From Shewanella sp. ANA-3 (GTDB taxonomy: Bacteria; Pseudomonadota; Gammaproteobacteria; Enterobacterales; Shewanellaceae), in the NCBI RefSeq assembly GCF_000203935.1, contig NC_008577.1, forward strand, positions 1,116,001 to 1,180,000: DNA of 64,000 nt, written 5' to 3'. Shown here in pieces: positions 1 through 10,240 of this stretch. The notes beneath the pieces were generated by a model. It did not search any database and was not told the DNA's origin. It saw nothing but the letters and a program-made list of their open reading frames with translations. Position numbers and translations under genes: made by a program. Within the stretch, counting starts at the first letter, position 1, and every line of letters starts with the position of its first letter.

Positions 1-1
1 A

Positions 2-1618
2 AAACAAGTCACTGCGGATGTGTCCAATGGTTTGAATGAAGACGGCAGTGTCCGTGGCCGTTTAGTCGCTAAGTATGTGAATAGCGATTCTTACCAAAAT
101 CTGTATCAAGACCGTAAAACCATTCTCTATGGTGTGGTTGATAGCGATATCACCGCCAACACTTTACTGCGTGTCGGTGCTAGCTATAACCACAACGATC
201 CAAAAGGCGCGATGTGGGGCGCGTTGCCCGCCGTCTTTAGCGATGGCTCAGCCACAGATTGGGATACTTCGGCCACCACAGCCGCCGATTGGAGCCGCTG
301 GGAAACCAAGAATATCAACTACTTTGCTAACCTAAATCATTACTTCAGCAATGGTTGGCAACTGGTGGCTAACTACAACCGCATGGAATATGAAACCACA
401 ACTAAGATGATCTACATGTCGGGTTTACTCGATAAAGACACGGGTGCTGGGCTCAGTGGTCAGCGTTATCACAGCCATGGTGAAAGTAACTCGAATAACT
501 TTGATGTGCAGCTTAAGGGCGACTATGACCTCTTTGGTCAAACCCATGAGTTTGTGACGGGCGCCTTATATAGTAAGCAAAAATCCTACGCCGATACTTA
601 TGAGCCTATCCGTGACGATATGACGGGTTGGGACTCACAAGTGGTCGATAACTTCTACGAATGGCAACAAAATCAGTTTGCTGAGCCTGAATGGTCGACC
701 AATGCGAACCGTCAGCTCAATATGGATACCGAGCAAAAAGGCTTTTATGCGGCGACTCGCCTGACCATCACCGATGATTTCAAACTGATTGCCGGTGGGC
801 GTATCTCAAGCTGGAACCGTGAAGGCGTGAGCTATGGTACCGATACTAACTTTGGCGATGATGGTGTGTTTGTGCCCTATGTTGGTGCCTTATACGATAT
901 CAATGAAGAGCACCGTATTTACGCCAGCTATACCGGGATTTTTAATCCGCAGAATAAACAGGATGCGAGTGGCGATTATCTTGACCCATTAGAGGGGAAA
1001 GCATATGAGATTGGTTTAAAAAGTGCGTATTTAGATGACCGTCTGCATACATCGCTAGCATTGTTTAAAATCGAGCAGGATAACTTTGGTAAACAAGATC
1101 CGGACTTTGTACCGACTGAAGAGCAAATCGCCAACGGCCAAACGACCGCATACTATGCTATCCAAGGTACGGAAAGTAAGGGCTTCGAGTTAGAAGTTGT
1201 TGGGGAGTTTATCGACGGTTGGAATATTTCAGCAGGCTATTCACAATTTAAAGCCGAAGATGCTGAAGGAAATAAGCTGGATACAACCAGTCCACGTAAG
1301 CAATTTAAACTCTTTACTACCTATCAATTTGTGGATTTATTACCAGAGTTAACCATTGGTGGTGGAGTGAATTGGCAAAGCGACAGTTATTCTACAGGTG
1401 GCAATGTCACTATCACGCAGGATGCCTATTCTTTGGTGAATCTGATGGCGCGCTACGATCTGGCTGAAAATATGGATCTGCAGGTTAACGTAGAGAATTT
1501 ACTGGATGAGAAATATTACGCCTATATGTCAACCTCTAGTTATTTGCCAGAAGCTTATAGCGTATATCACTACGGTGCGCCACGTAACTTTACCGTTAGC
1601 TTTAACTATCGCTTCTAA
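2..1618 (+). CDS. TonB-dependent siderophore receptor, C-terminal part (5' end outside window)
   Basis: Outer-membrane beta-barrel receptor that imports ferric siderophores using TonB energy. The reading frame is open from the first base, so the start, signal peptide and plug domain lie upstream of the window and only about 538 residues are visible. What is seen is alternating aromatic-rich beta-strand sequence, a late strand with VNVENLLDEKYY, typical of the last barrel strands of these receptors, and a terminal SFNYRF ending in phenylalanine, the outer-membrane assembly signal. The FhuE/FpvA-like siderophore subgroup is inferred from general resemblance; the ligand is unknown. A strong terminator follows. 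Confidence 0.9.
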   Translation, partial: KQVTADVSNGLNEDGSVRGRLVAKYVNSDSYQNLYQDRKTILYGVVDSDITANTLLRVGASYNHNDPKGAMWGALPAVFSDGSATDWDTSATTAADWSRWETKNINYFANLNHYFSNGWQLVANYNRMEYETTTKMIYMSGLLDKDTGAGLSGQRYHSHGESNSNNFDVQLKGDYDLFGQTHEFVTGALYSKQKSYADTYEPIRDDMTGWDSQVVDNFYEWQQNQFAEPEWSTNANRQLNMDTEQKGFYAATRLTITDDFKLIAGGRISSWNREGVSYGTDTNFGDDGVFVPYVGALYDINEEHRIYASYTGIFNPQNKQDASGDYLDPLEGKAYEIGLKSAYLDDRLHTSLALFKIEQDNFGKQDPDFVPTEEQIANGQTTAYYAIQGTESKGFELEVVGEFIDGWNISAGYSQFKAEDAEGNKLDTTSPRKQFKLFTTYQFVDLLPELTIGGGVNWQSDSYSTGGNVTITQDAYSLVNLMARYDLAENMDLQVNVENLLDEKYYAYMSTSSYLPEAYSVYHYGAPRNFTVSFNYRF

Positions 1619-1638
1619 GCATTTTCCCCGTTGAACTC

Positions 1639-1673
1639 AAAAAGCCGGTGCACTTAAGGGCACCGGCTTTTTG
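1639..1673 (+). terminator. Rho-independent terminator after the TonB receptor
   Basis: A GC-rich stem (AAAGCCGGTG pairing with CACCGGCTTT) with an 8-10 base loop, followed by a short T run, 20 bases after the stop codon. Confidence 0.85.
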
Positions 1674-2026
1674 CTATCGACTTCACTACGATTTTTGGCG
1701 TAGATGCGACCGAGTATGCCAGCATGGGATAAGCATTGTGCTGTTTTGTGATTATTTCGCTTTAAAAACAATGTGCTATTCATCCTGAACGACGTTTGAA
1801 TTTTCCCGGTATTAAGATTGGCTTGCTAACCCCTATTTAGCGTGAGCTTTAATGTAAATTAAGCTCGGTGGTTTTTTGTTCTGTTTAGCGATTTCTATCA
1901 AGAAAATCTCCATCAATTTTCTGGCCTGACCAGCACAAACTCCCTATAATCCCCAGCGAAAAACACGACTACATAGTGTTTACATTTTTGACCCTACCTA
2001 CTTTAAAAGAAAAGGAACCCAGTTCC
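1674..2026. other. Intergenic region ahead of the purine permease
   Basis: About 350 bases without a convincing gene. A TATAAT hexamer at 1945-1950 may be a -10 box for the permease, but no good -35 box sits 16-18 bases upstream. I looked for a purine riboswitch core here and did not find the conserved loop sequences. Confidence 0.5.
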
Positions 2027-3316
2027 ATGTTAGAAAAGCTGTTCAAACTGAAACAAAATCAAACGAGCCTCAAGCAGGAAGCGATAGCAGGTTTGACAAC
2101 ATTTATGACTATGGCCTACATCATTTTTGTGAATCCAATGATGTTAGCCGATGCGGGTATGGATCATGGCGCCGTGTTTGTGGCCACCTGTTTAGCGGCG
2201 GCGGTGGGTTGTATTGTGATGGGTGTCATGGCGAACTATCCCATTGCACTGGCTCCAGGTATGGGACTCAATGCCTTTTTTACCTACACAGTCGTGGGTG
2301 AAATGGGCTATAGCTGGGAAACGGCACTCGGCGCAGTTTTCCTGTCGGGAATTTGCTTTTTAATTCTGTCTCTAGTGCGTATTCGCGAGTGGATTGTGAA
2401 CAGTATTCCTATGTCGCTGCGTATCGGTATTGCCGCGGGTATTGGTTTATTCCTCGCGCTGATCGGTCTTAAGAGTGCTGGCATTGTGGTAGCAAGCCCT
2501 GCAACCTTAGTGACCATGGGCGATATTACCGCCTTCCCTGCGGTAATGGCCGTGTTAGGTTTCTTCCTGATCATCGCCATGGTGCAACGTGGCATGAAAT
2601 CGGCAGTGATTTTAAGCATCCTTATCATCACAGGACTGGGATTAATCTTCGGTGATGTGCATTACAACGGTATCGTCTCTATGCCGCCTTCAGTCGCACC
2701 GACCTTTATGGCGATGGATTTATCCCAAGTATTTGAAGTGACAATGCTGTCTGTGGTATTTGCCTTCTTATTTGTGGATCTCTTTGATACCTCTGGCACC
2801 TTAGTTGCGGTGGCGCAGCGTGGTGGTTTCCTCGATGAGAAAGGCCGTTTACCTCGCTTAAACCGTGCTTTAACCGCTGACAGTTTAGCCACGATTGCGG
2901 GCGCAGCCTTAGGCACGTCAACTACCACCAGTTATATCGAAAGTACCGCAGGGGTGAGCGCGGGCGGTCGTACTGGCTTAACCGCTGTCGTGGTTGGTTT
3001 ACTGTTTATCTTGGCCTTATTTCTATCACCATTAGCAGGGATGATCCCTGCCTATGCCACGGCTGGTACGCTGTTCTATGTGGCGATTCTGATGATGTCC
3101 GGACTGGTTCACGTCGAATGGGAAGATTTAACAGAAGCAGCGCCAGTAGTTGTGGTCTGTATCCTAATGCCGCTTACCTTCTCTATCGCGACAGGGATTG
3201 CGCTGGGGATTATTTCCTATGCCGCCATCAAACTGTTAACAGGCCGTTTTAGCGATTTAAATATCGGGGTGATTGTGCTCGCGGCGATGTTTATTGCGAA
3301 ATTTATTTACGGCTGA
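2027..3316 (+). CDS. NCS2-family (AzgA-like) purine permease
   Basis: Inner-membrane proton symporter for a purine base (adenine, guanine or hypoxanthine; the substrate cannot be decided from sequence). The 429 residues hold many hydrophobic spans and the subfamily motifs MTMAYIIFVNP near residue 30, NAFFTY near 85 and a TSTTTSYIESTAGVSAG substrate-site region near 300. The reading frame is open from a GTG at 1976, but ATG 2027 is preferred because AAGGAA lies about 10 bases ahead and the protein then begins MLEKLFKL like its relatives. Monocistronic, with its own terminator. Confidence 0.88.
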   Translation: MLEKLFKLKQNQTSLKQEAIAGLTTFMTMAYIIFVNPMMLADAGMDHGAVFVATCLAAAVGCIVMGVMANYPIALAPGMGLNAFFTYTVVGEMGYSWETALGAVFLSGICFLILSLVRIREWIVNSIPMSLRIGIAAGIGLFLALIGLKSAGIVVASPATLVTMGDITAFPAVMAVLGFFLIIAMVQRGMKSAVILSILIITGLGLIFGDVHYNGIVSMPPSVAPTFMAMDLSQVFEVTMLSVVFAFLFVDLFDTSGTLVAVAQRGGFLDEKGRLPRLNRALTADSLATIAGAALGTSTTTSYIESTAGVSAGGRTGLTAVVVGLLFILALFLSPLAGMIPAYATAGTLFYVAILMMSGLVHVEWEDLTEAAPVVVVCILMPLTFSIATGIALGIISYAAIKLLTGRFSDLNIGVIVLAAMFIAKFIYG

Positions 3317-3350
3317 TACTTAGCCAGTCGCCAATTAGACGGTTTTTTTG

Positions 3351-3378
3351 AGGGTCATCTAATCGATGGCCCTTTTTT
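3351..3378 (+). terminator. Terminator after the purine permease
   Basis: Imperfect stem AGGGTCATC / GATGGCCCT with a 5-base loop, followed by a run of six T. Confidence 0.75.
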
Positions 3379-3490
3379 ATGCGCGATCCCAAGCAGAATT
3401 GAAAATTTCTACCAACATCCGGCCCACTAACTACCAATTGCTCTGCGGATTAGGTATAAGGATTATCCGGTTATTTTCTACATATGAATA

Positions 3491-4609
3491 ATGAATTTAA
3501 GTGAGATTGCGTATCGCCGCGTGGTAGTGAAGTTAGGGACGAGTGTGCTGACGTCTGGCAGTAAACAGCTAGATAAAGCCCATATGGTTGAGCTTGCTCG
3601 TCAAATGGCAGCACTGATGAGATCAGGGGTCGAAGTCGTATTATGCACTTCTGGCGCAATTGCCGCCGGACGCGAACATCTCCAATACCCGGAATTGCCC
3701 GACACTATGGCCAATAAACAGTTATTAGCCGCTGTCGGGCAGAGTCAGCTTATTCTCGCTTGGGCACAACTCTTTAGCATCTATGGTTTGCATGTGGGGC
3801 AATTGCTGCTGACCCGTGCTGACCTACACGATAGAGAGCGATATTTGAATGCCCGCGATACGCTTAATGCCTTGCTGGCAAACAATATTATCCCAATCAT
3901 CAACGAAAACGATGCCGTTGCTACTAATGAGATCAAAGTGGGCGACAACGACAACTTGTCGGCGCGTGCGGCACTGCTGTGTGATGCCGACCTGTTGATT
4001 TTGTTGACGGATCAAAAGGGCTTATTCGATGCCGATCCGCGCACTAACCCTAATGCTAAGCTGATTTCGCAGGTCGAGAAAATTGACGACAGTCTGCGCC
4101 TGTTAGCGGGTGGTTCGGTTTCTGGCTTAGGTACGGGCGGAATGTCGACTAAGCTAGAAGCTGCGGATATTGCTCGCCGCGCGGGTATTGAAGTGGTGAT
4201 TGCCTCGGGTCATCACCCCGATGTGATTAAAAAGGTTGTCGGCAAAGAATCTGTCGGCACGCATTTTAGTGCCATCGAAAATCCGTTAGAGAGCCGCAAA
4301 CAGTGGATTTTAGCGGGACCTGCCGCCCAAGGTTCACTGGTGCTCGATGCGGGCGCGGTGAAAGCCGTGACCGAAAAAGGTCGCAGCTTGCTCTCTAAGG
4401 GGATTATTGGCGTTAAAGGGGAATTTGAACGTGGTGCAACCCTGCAATTGGTTGACCAAAAAGGCAAAATCATTGCCAGAGGCATCACCCGCTACTGTGG
4501 TGAGGCCTTAGGGTTAATTGCGGGTAAACATTCCGACGAAATCGAGTCAGTGCTCGGTTACGATTATGGTGACGCAATAGTGCACCGCAACGACATGGTC
4601 GTCTTATAA
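3491..4609 (+). CDS. proB: Glutamate 5-kinase
   Basis: First enzyme of proline synthesis; phosphorylates glutamate to gamma-glutamyl phosphate, which is passed to ProA. 372 residues, close to the usual length. The amino-acid kinase domain fills about residues 8-260 ([13 protein letters not shown], then [21 protein letters not shown] and [14 protein letters not shown]), followed by a PUA domain at about 280-360. ATG 3491 gives the expected N-terminus, but the nearest purine-rich stretch is distant, so the ribosome site is weak. proA begins 12 bases after the stop, so the two form an operon. Confidence 0.97.
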   Translation: MNLSEIAYRRVVVKLGTSVLTSGSKQLDKAHMVELARQMAALMRSGVEVVLCTSGAIAAGREHLQYPELPDTMANKQLLAAVGQSQLILAWAQLFSIYGLHVGQLLLTRADLHDRERYLNARDTLNALLANNIIPIINENDAVATNEIKVGDNDNLSARAALLCDADLLILLTDQKGLFDADPRTNPNAKLISQVEKIDDSLRLLAGGSVSGLGTGGMSTKLEAADIARRAGIEVVIASGHHPDVIKKVVGKESVGTHFSAIENPLESRKQWILAGPAAQGSLVLDAGAVKAVTEKGRSLLSKGIIGVKGEFERGATLQLVDQKGKIIARGITRYCGEALGLIAGKHSDEIESVLGYDYGDAIVHRNDMVVL

Positions 4610-4621
4610 GCGAGGTCTGTT

Positions 4622-5899
4622 TTGAGTCAAACTAATCAAGCGCAATATTTACAACAACTGGGCAGTCAGGCTAAGCAAGCCAGCTATGCCTTGGCCAATC
4701 TAAGCGCCGTACAGAAAGCGGATTTACTCGAGGCGATTGCCGAGGCCCTGACGCAGAACACTCAGGCGATTCTTGCGGCTAACGCCAAAGATGTTGCCGC
4801 TGCTAAGGCTGAAGGCTTGAATGATGCGATGATCGATAGATTGTTGCTTAACGAGTCGCGTCTGGCGGGGATTATCGGTGATATCGGCGATGTGGTGCGT
4901 CTTGCCGATCCCGTTGGCGAAGAGTTTGGCAGCCGCGTGTTGGACAATGGGTTAAGGCTCACGCGCCGCCGCGTACCGCTGGGGGTAATTGGGGTTATTT
5001 ATGAGGCGCGGCCGAATGTGACGGTCGATATTGCGGTATTGGCACTGAAAACCGGTAACGCAGTGATTTTGCGCGGCGGAAAAGAGACGCTCGAATCTAA
5101 CAAACTGATTAGTGAAGTGATCCGTGGCGCGATTGCGAGCCAAGGTCTGCCAGTCGATGCGGTGCAGCTGATTGATTCTCCCGATAGAGCCTTAGTCACA
5201 GGTCTACTCAAGCTCGACCAATATGTCGATATGATAGTCCCCCGTGGCGGACAAGCACTGCAGCGTCTTTGCGCCGAGCAAGCGACGATTCCGGTGATTT
5301 TAGGCGGCATAGGGATTTGCCATCTGTATGTCGATAAACATGCCGATCTTGAGCGCGCACTCGAGGTGATTGCTAACGCAAAAGTGCAGCGCCCCACGGT
5401 GTGTAATGCGTTAGACACCTTGCTGGTGGATACCGCGGTTGCCGAGCGCTTTGTGCCGCAAATTGCCGAGTACTTACACCGCTTAGGTGTGCGTTTTTCG
5501 GTGTGTGAACAAAGCTATGCGCTGCTCGATGGGCTGGGTTTTGATATTTCCCCAGCAACAGAGCAAAGCTTTGCGACCGAATGGCTGTCTTTGACCTTAG
5601 GCATTAAAGTGGTGAGCGATATAGATACAGCCATTGCCCATATCCGTACCTATTCCAGTGGGCACTCTGAGGCGATTCTCACCGATGATATCCACGTGGC
5701 AACGCATTTTATGAACGAAGTGAATTCGGCTGCTGTGTATGTGAATGCCAGTACCCGCTTTACCGATGGCGGCCAATTTGGCTTGGGTGCGGAGGTGGCC
5801 GTGAGCACACAAAAACTCCATGCCCGTGGTCCTATGGGGCTTGAGGCGCTGACCACCTATAAGTGGTTAGCATGGGGTGATTACACTAGCCGCGCTTAG
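4622..5899 (+). CDS. proA: Gamma-glutamyl phosphate reductase
   Basis: Second step of proline synthesis; NADPH-dependent reduction of gamma-glutamyl phosphate to glutamate semialdehyde. 425 residues of the aldehyde-dehydrogenase superfamily. The catalytic cysteine is in [14 protein letters not shown], and a glycine-rich stretch MIVPRGG precedes it. The start is TTG at 4622, with GAGG about 7 bases upstream and only 12 bases after proB, so translation may be coupled. A terminator follows. Confidence 0.97.
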   Translation: MSQTNQAQYLQQLGSQAKQASYALANLSAVQKADLLEAIAEALTQNTQAILAANAKDVAAAKAEGLNDAMIDRLLLNESRLAGIIGDIGDVVRLADPVGEEFGSRVLDNGLRLTRRRVPLGVIGVIYEARPNVTVDIAVLALKTGNAVILRGGKETLESNKLISEVIRGAIASQGLPVDAVQLIDSPDRALVTGLLKLDQYVDMIVPRGGQALQRLCAEQATIPVILGGIGICHLYVDKHADLERALEVIANAKVQRPTVCNALDTLLVDTAVAERFVPQIAEYLHRLGVRFSVCEQSYALLDGLGFDISPATEQSFATEWLSLTLGIKVVSDIDTAIAHIRTYSSGHSEAILTDDIHVATHFMNEVNSAAVYVNASTRFTDGGQFGLGAEVAVSTQKLHARGPMGLEALTTYKWLAWGDYTSRA

Positions 5900-5928
5900 T
5901 CCTTATCGTTTTATCAAATCGTTCCATT

Positions 5929-5955
5929 AAAAAAGCCGCAATAGCGGCTTTTTTT
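5929..5955. terminator. Bidirectional terminator between proA and the small membrane protein gene
   Basis: GCCGC / GCGGC stem with an AATA loop, A run on the left and T run on the right, lying between convergent genes. Confidence 0.85.
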
Positions 5956-5972
5956 GTTGGCAAATATCTCGG

Positions 5973-6275
5973 TTAATGGATAAGCGGGGTGTAAGTGGCA
6001 ATTAACCATAGGCACAGAAATGCTACCGACATCGCAGTGGTGAACTTACGAAAGGCTCTAATGTACTCCAAGGTATACAAAAAATACTTCTCCTGCACTC
6101 TGCGGGTGATCAGTACCGAGGGGAGTAAAAAAGTGCAATAGAGCATCACCACCATGGTTGTGAAACCATTTCCGAAAAAATGCTCATAGATAAACAGGGC
6201 AATACAAATGAGCATGGCGACCCAACCGATAGGGCTTATGCCATCTTCTTGATTCCATTGAGTTGATTTTTCCAT
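5973..6275 (-). CDS. Small hypothetical membrane protein
   Basis: Function not recognised. The 100-residue protein has a charged N-terminus followed by three hydrophobic spans (about residues 13-32, 38-55 and 75-95) separated by a basic loop, so it is probably an inner-membrane protein. A longer frame is open upstream to 6422 and would overlap ybaK, but ATG 6275 is preferred because AAGGAT lies about 7 bases ahead and the extra 49 residues look random. Confidence 0.65.
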   Translation of the reverse strand: MEKSTQWNQEDGISPIGWVAMLICIALFIYEHFFGNGFTTMVVMLYCTFLLPSVLITRRVQEKYFLYTLEYIRAFRKFTTAMSVAFLCLWLIATYTPLIH

Positions 6276-6399
6276 CTGACTATCCTTAGTCGTCTGCGTA
6301 CAGTTCAATTTATAGACGGATATGCTGCAGTTTTCAACTCTGTTGAGGATAAATGCTGTGACGCTCTCAGCATATTTTAGCAATATCTGATGTTTTGCC

Positions 6400-6876
6400 T
6401 TAAAGGGTTTTAATATCCGCAAATGATCCGCGGCATAATTTCGCTAAGTCATTCGCCGCAAGGCAGATTTCAAGGCCGCGGCGGCCGGCACTGACATAGA
6501 TTTTATCGAATTGCTGAGCCGTCGCATCGATCAGCGTTGGCAGCTGTTTTTTCTGAGCTAGGGGGCTAATGCCGCCAACGAGGTAGCCAGAGGATTTTTG
6601 CGCTAAATCCGCATCGGCCATTTGCAGTTTCTTCAGGCCTAAACATTTAGCGACGGCTTTTAAATTGAGTTGATGATCAACTGGAACGAGCGCAACAGCA
6701 AGCGGCGGATGGGCTTTATCGGTCGCGACCAGTAAGGTTTTAAATACCTGCGCGGGGGCGAGCCCTAACACATTGGCGGCTTCTTCGCCGTAGGCGGCGC
6801 AGTGTGGGTCGTGACTGTATTCTAAGATTTCAAAGGGAATTTTGGCTTTCTTTGCCATTTGTACGGCTGGTGTCAT
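6400..6876 (-). CDS. ybaK: Cys-tRNA(Pro)/Cys-tRNA(Cys) deacylase, YbaK type
   Basis: Trans-editing enzyme that hydrolyses cysteine mischarged on tRNA-Pro. The 158-residue protein is a single YbaK/EbsC domain. Diagnostic sequences are the conserved lysine in QVFKTLLV and the family signature [18 protein letters not shown] 6876 is chosen over an upstream TTG because GAGGA sits 8 bases ahead and the protein then begins MTPAVQ as in the family. Confidence 0.93.
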   Translation of the reverse strand: MTPAVQMAKKAKIPFEILEYSHDPHCAAYGEEAANVLGLAPAQVFKTLLVATDKAHPPLAVALVPVDHQLNLKAVAKCLGLKKLQMADADLAQKSSGYLVGGISPLAQKKQLPTLIDATAQQFDKIYVSAGRRGLEICLAANDLAKLCRGSFADIKTL

Positions 6877-6903
6877 GCTCTCGTCCTCGCGCCCCAATTA
6901 GGT

Positions 6904-6932
6904 GCAATAAAAGTCTAGGGGCAATAAAAGTC
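6904..6932. repeat. 12-base direct repeat upstream of ybaK
   Basis: GCAATAAAAGTC occurs twice with a 17-base period, ending about 28 bases ahead of the ybaK start codon. Probably a small local duplication in the promoter region. Confidence 0.6.
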
Positions 6933-7005
6933 CGCCATAGTAGCCCTTTCTGCGGCGTTAAAATGTTAGCTCGGGCATAAATTATCTATGCCCGATATGC
7001 CTTAC

Positions 7006-7926
7006 TCAGTCTGCAAGCTTGGCATTGAGCTTGGTTTTGCGCTCCAGATAGCGCGGGAATAACTGCTGCAACATCATGCCACTCAAAATAAAACCTAATC
7101 CGATATACGTTGCGGTGGCGATAGTCTCTTGCAGAATCCAGGCAATAAAGCCAATCGACATTACTGGCGATAAGAATACTAAGGTACTGATATTGGCCGT
7201 GCGAGTCGCGGTTTTAAGTGCCATTAACCACAGCACGAAGGTAATGCCCATCTCAAATAAGCCAACATACATCCCCGCCATCACGGCGCTCAAACTAAAG
7301 CTGGGTAGGGTATCGGTCAGCAGCAGTGTCACGGTAATAAAAGGTAAACCAATTAAAAAGCTCAATAGTAGGCTGACGACGGGGTCGCCTTGATCTTTAG
7401 TGTTCACAATCCAATATAGGCACCAGAGCAAAGTGCTGGTTAATGCAAGACCAATCCCGAGCGGACTGTCGAAGCGAAAACCGCTGACATCGCCGCCGGT
7501 GGCGATAATGAAGACCCCTGAGTAGGCGATCAGTGCCGCAATCATATCGCTCTTACGCAAATGTTGTTTCAAGAGCGGCGCAGCTAACAGCGGCAGCAAT
7601 ACCGCCCAAGTGTAATTGAGTGAGAGTGCCTGCTGGGCGGGTAACAGTGAATAGGCTTTAAACAGCACTACATAATACAGAAAAGGGTTTATCAGCCCGG
7701 TAACCAGATAAAACGCCGGGCGACGCAGGAGCTGCGCTTTAAGGAGTGGCAGTTTTTTCTGCCAAGCGAGAATAGCACCTAGGGCGATGATTGAGGTGAG
7801 TACCGCCACAAACACCAGCTGCAATGGGCTATAAAATCCGAGGGCAATCTTAAAGGCGGTTGCCACCGTCGACCAGAGGAATACCGCGGCCATGCCGTAC
7901 ACATATGCCAAATTTGAAGATTTCAC
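7006..7926 (-). CDS. EamA/DMT-superfamily transporter
   Basis: Inner-membrane drug/metabolite exporter of unknown substrate. The 306 residues contain about ten hydrophobic segments arranged as two EamA repeats (roughly 8-140 and 150-285), and the protein ends in a basic tail (RYLERKTKLNAK). The start is GTG 7926, with AGGGTAA about 7 bases upstream. It stands alone, divergent from dnaK. Confidence 0.88.
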   Translation of the reverse strand: MKSSNLAYVYGMAAVFLWSTVATAFKIALGFYSPLQLVFVAVLTSIIALGAILAWQKKLPLLKAQLLRRPAFYLVTGLINPFLYYVVLFKAYSLLPAQQALSLNYTWAVLLPLLAAPLLKQHLRKSDMIAALIAYSGVFIIATGGDVSGFRFDSPLGIGLALTSTLLWCLYWIVNTKDQGDPVVSLLLSFLIGLPFITVTLLLTDTLPSFSLSAVMAGMYVGLFEMGITFVLWLMALKTATRTANISTLVFLSPVMSIGFIAWILQETIATATYIGLGFILSGMMLQQLFPRYLERKTKLNAKLAD

Positions 7927-8072
7927 ACTATTACCCTATGCGCTTAAACATCACTCAATGTGCGCAGATTGAATAACAGCTATTGCTGATAAGCAAGCGG
8001 ATTTTGCGGTTTTGAATATTTTATACAGTCGCGCACTTTGAAAAGATAAATCAGAAAAATTTTTTATCGGCC

Positions 8073-8100
8073 CTTGTAATTAAATTCCCTGTCCCAATAT
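8073..8100 (+). promoter_or_regulatory. Upstream sigma-32-type heat-shock promoter of dnaK (P1 candidate)
   Basis: CTTGTAA at 8073-8079 (6 of 7 to CTTGAAA), a 13-base spacer and CCCAATAT at 8093-8100 (7 of 8 to CCCCATAT). Same spacing as the downstream copy. Confidence 0.65.
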
Positions 8101-8134
8101 AGGTGTTAAGGCAGAGAAGGTGGCTAACAGTGGA

Positions 8135-8162
8135 CTTGAAAAAAAACCGTCCGGCCCCATAT
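8135..8162 (+). promoter_or_regulatory. Proximal sigma-32-type heat-shock promoter of dnaK (P2)
   Basis: CTTGAAA at 8135-8141 and CCCCATAT at 8155-8162 separated by 13 bases, an exact match to the RpoH consensus, 49 bases ahead of the dnaK ATG. Confidence 0.9.
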
Positions 8163-8211
8163 CAAAACCAACTTATAAATTTAGTTAGACAGAAATTTTT
8201 CGGAGGACCTC

Positions 8212-10131
8212 ATGGGTAAAATTATTGGTATCGACTTAGGCACAACAAACTCTTGTGTAGCTGTCCTCGATGGTGGCAAAGCACGCGTATTAGAGAATGC
8301 TGAAGGCGATCGCACAACCCCGTCTATCATCGCTTACACCGATGATGAGACCATCGTGGGTCAGCCAGCAAAACGCCAAGCTGTAACTAACCCAAATAAC
8401 ACATTCTTCGCGATTAAGCGTCTGATCGGTCGTCGCTTCAAAGACGACGAAGTTCAACGTGACGTGAACATCATGCCATTCAAAATCATTGCAGCCGACA
8501 ACGGTGATGCGTGGGTTGAATCACGTGGCAACAAAATGGCTCCACCACAAGTTTCTGCTGAAATCTTGAAAAAGATGAAGAAAACTGCAGAAGACTTCTT
8601 AGGTGAAGAAGTGACAGAAGCGGTAATTACCGTTCCTGCATACTTTAACGATTCACAACGTCAAGCCACTAAAGATGCGGGCCGCATCGCGGGTCTTGAA
8701 GTTAAACGTATTATCAACGAACCAACGGCTGCCGCACTGGCCTACGGTATCGACAAGAAGCAAGGTGACAACATCGTTGCCGTGTACGACTTAGGTGGTG
8801 GTACATTCGATATCTCTATCATCGAAATCGACAGCAACGACGGCGACCAAACCTTCGAAGTATTAGCGACTAACGGTGACACTCACTTAGGTGGTGAAGA
8901 CTTTGACAACCGTTTAATCAACTACTTAGCTGACGAATTCAAGAAAGAGCAAGGCTTAGATCTGCGTAAAGATCCATTAGCAATGCAACGTCTGAAAGAA
9001 GCGGCTGAAAAGGCGAAAATTGAGCTTTCAAGCACCAACCAAACTGAAGTGAACCTGCCATACATCACTGCCGATGCAACAGGTCCTAAGCACTTAGTGG
9101 TGAAAATCACCCGTGCTAAGTTAGAGTCACTGGTTGAAGACTTAATCATTCGTACCTTAGAGCCATTAAAAGTGGCACTGGCTGACGCTGACTTATCAGT
9201 ATCAGACATTAACGAAGTGATTTTAGTGGGCGGTCAAACCCGTATGCCTAAGGTTCAAGAAGCGGTTTCTAACTTCTTCGGTAAAGAACCTCGTAAAGAC
9301 GTAAACCCTGACGAAGCCGTAGCCGTAGGTGCCGCGATTCAAGCGGGCGTACTGTCAGGCGACGTGAAAGACGTTCTGCTGTTAGACGTAACACCACTGT
9401 CTCTGGGTATCGAAACCATGGGCAGCGTAATGACCAAGCTGATTGAGAAAAACACGACTATTCCGACTAAGGCACAGCAAGTGTTCTCAACAGCCGATGA
9501 CAACCAAAGTGCAGTAACCATTCACGTACTGCAAGGTGAGCGTAAGCAAGCGAGCGCGAACAAGTCATTAGGTCAGTTCAACCTTGACGGTATTGAGCCA
9601 GCACCACGTGGCATGCCACAAATCGAAGTGATGTTCGATATCGACGCTGACGGTATTCTGCATGTTTCTGCCACCGACAAGAAAACCGGTAAGAAACAAA
9701 ACATCACCATCAAAGCTTCTTCAGGCTTAAGCGAAGAAGAAGTGGCGCAAATGGTACGTGACGCTGAAGCACACGCTGAAGAAGACAAGAAGTTTGAAGA
9801 GTTAGTGCAATCTCGCAACCAAGCTGACGGCTTAGTTCACGCAACTAAGAAACAAGTTGAAGAAGCGGGCGATGCACTGCCAGCAGACGACAAAGCTAAG
9901 ATTGAAGCGGCAATGAGCGCAGTTGAAGTTGCAACTAAAGGCAACGACAAAGAAGCCATTGAGAAAGCGACTCAAGAGCTGATTGAAGCGTCTGCTAAGC
10001 TGATGGAAATTGCTCAGGCTAAAGCTCAAACTCAAGGCGGCGCACAAGAAGGTGCTGCAAAACAGTCTAACGCGACTGCCGATGACGTTGTCGATGCTGA
10101 ATTTGAAGAAGTGAAAGACGACAAGAAATAA
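8212..10131 (+). CDS. dnaK: Hsp70 molecular chaperone DnaK
   Basis: ATP-dependent chaperone working with DnaJ and GrpE in protein folding and heat-shock control. 639 residues, full length. The nucleotide-binding domain spans about 1-385 ([14 protein letters not shown] at the start, [13 protein letters not shown] near 195, [10 protein letters not shown] near 340), then the [16 protein letters not shown] linker, the substrate-binding domain and a helical lid, ending [17 protein letters not shown] lies 5 bases before the ATG. Two sigma-32 promoters precede it and dnaJ follows. Confidence 0.99.
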   Translation: MGKIIGIDLGTTNSCVAVLDGGKARVLENAEGDRTTPSIIAYTDDETIVGQPAKRQAVTNPNNTFFAIKRLIGRRFKDDEVQRDVNIMPFKIIAADNGDAWVESRGNKMAPPQVSAEILKKMKKTAEDFLGEEVTEAVITVPAYFNDSQRQATKDAGRIAGLEVKRIINEPTAAALAYGIDKKQGDNIVAVYDLGGGTFDISIIEIDSNDGDQTFEVLATNGDTHLGGEDFDNRLINYLADEFKKEQGLDLRKDPLAMQRLKEAAEKAKIELSSTNQTEVNLPYITADATGPKHLVVKITRAKLESLVEDLIIRTLEPLKVALADADLSVSDINEVILVGGQTRMPKVQEAVSNFFGKEPRKDVNPDEAVAVGAAIQAGVLSGDVKDVLLLDVTPLSLGIETMGSVMTKLIEKNTTIPTKAQQVFSTADDNQSAVTIHVLQGERKQASANKSLGQFNLDGIEPAPRGMPQIEVMFDIDADGILHVSATDKKTGKKQNITIKASSGLSEEEVAQMVRDAEAHAEEDKKFEELVQSRNQADGLVHATKKQVEEAGDALPADDKAKIEAAMSAVEVATKGNDKEAIEKATQELIEASAKLMEIAQAKAQTQGGAQEGAAKQSNATADDVVDAEFEEVKDDKK

Positions 10132-10179
10132 CATTTGCTCTCAATCAAATTGATTGATTTCAAATAGTTAATTTCTAGG

Positions 10180-10208
10180 CGGGCGTTACGGGGAAACCCT
10201 AACGCCCG
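10180..10208 (+). other. Strong hairpin between dnaK and dnaJ
   Basis: Nine-base-pair outer stem (10180-10188 with 10200-10208) continued by a GGG/CCC inner stem closed by a GAAA loop. No T run follows, so it is more likely an mRNA stability or partial-termination element than a full terminator. Confidence 0.7.
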
Positions 10209-10240
10209 TTCGTTCAACTTAAGCTGAGAAGCATGAGATT

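Noticed and set aside
1860-2026. Purine riboswitch upstream of the purine permease
   Set aside because: A TATAAT is present but the conserved loop and stem sequences of the aptamer are absent.
9832-10134. Minus-strand 100-codon frame opposite the dnaK 3' end
   Set aside because: Shadow of the strongly biased dnaK coding sequence; no ribosome site.
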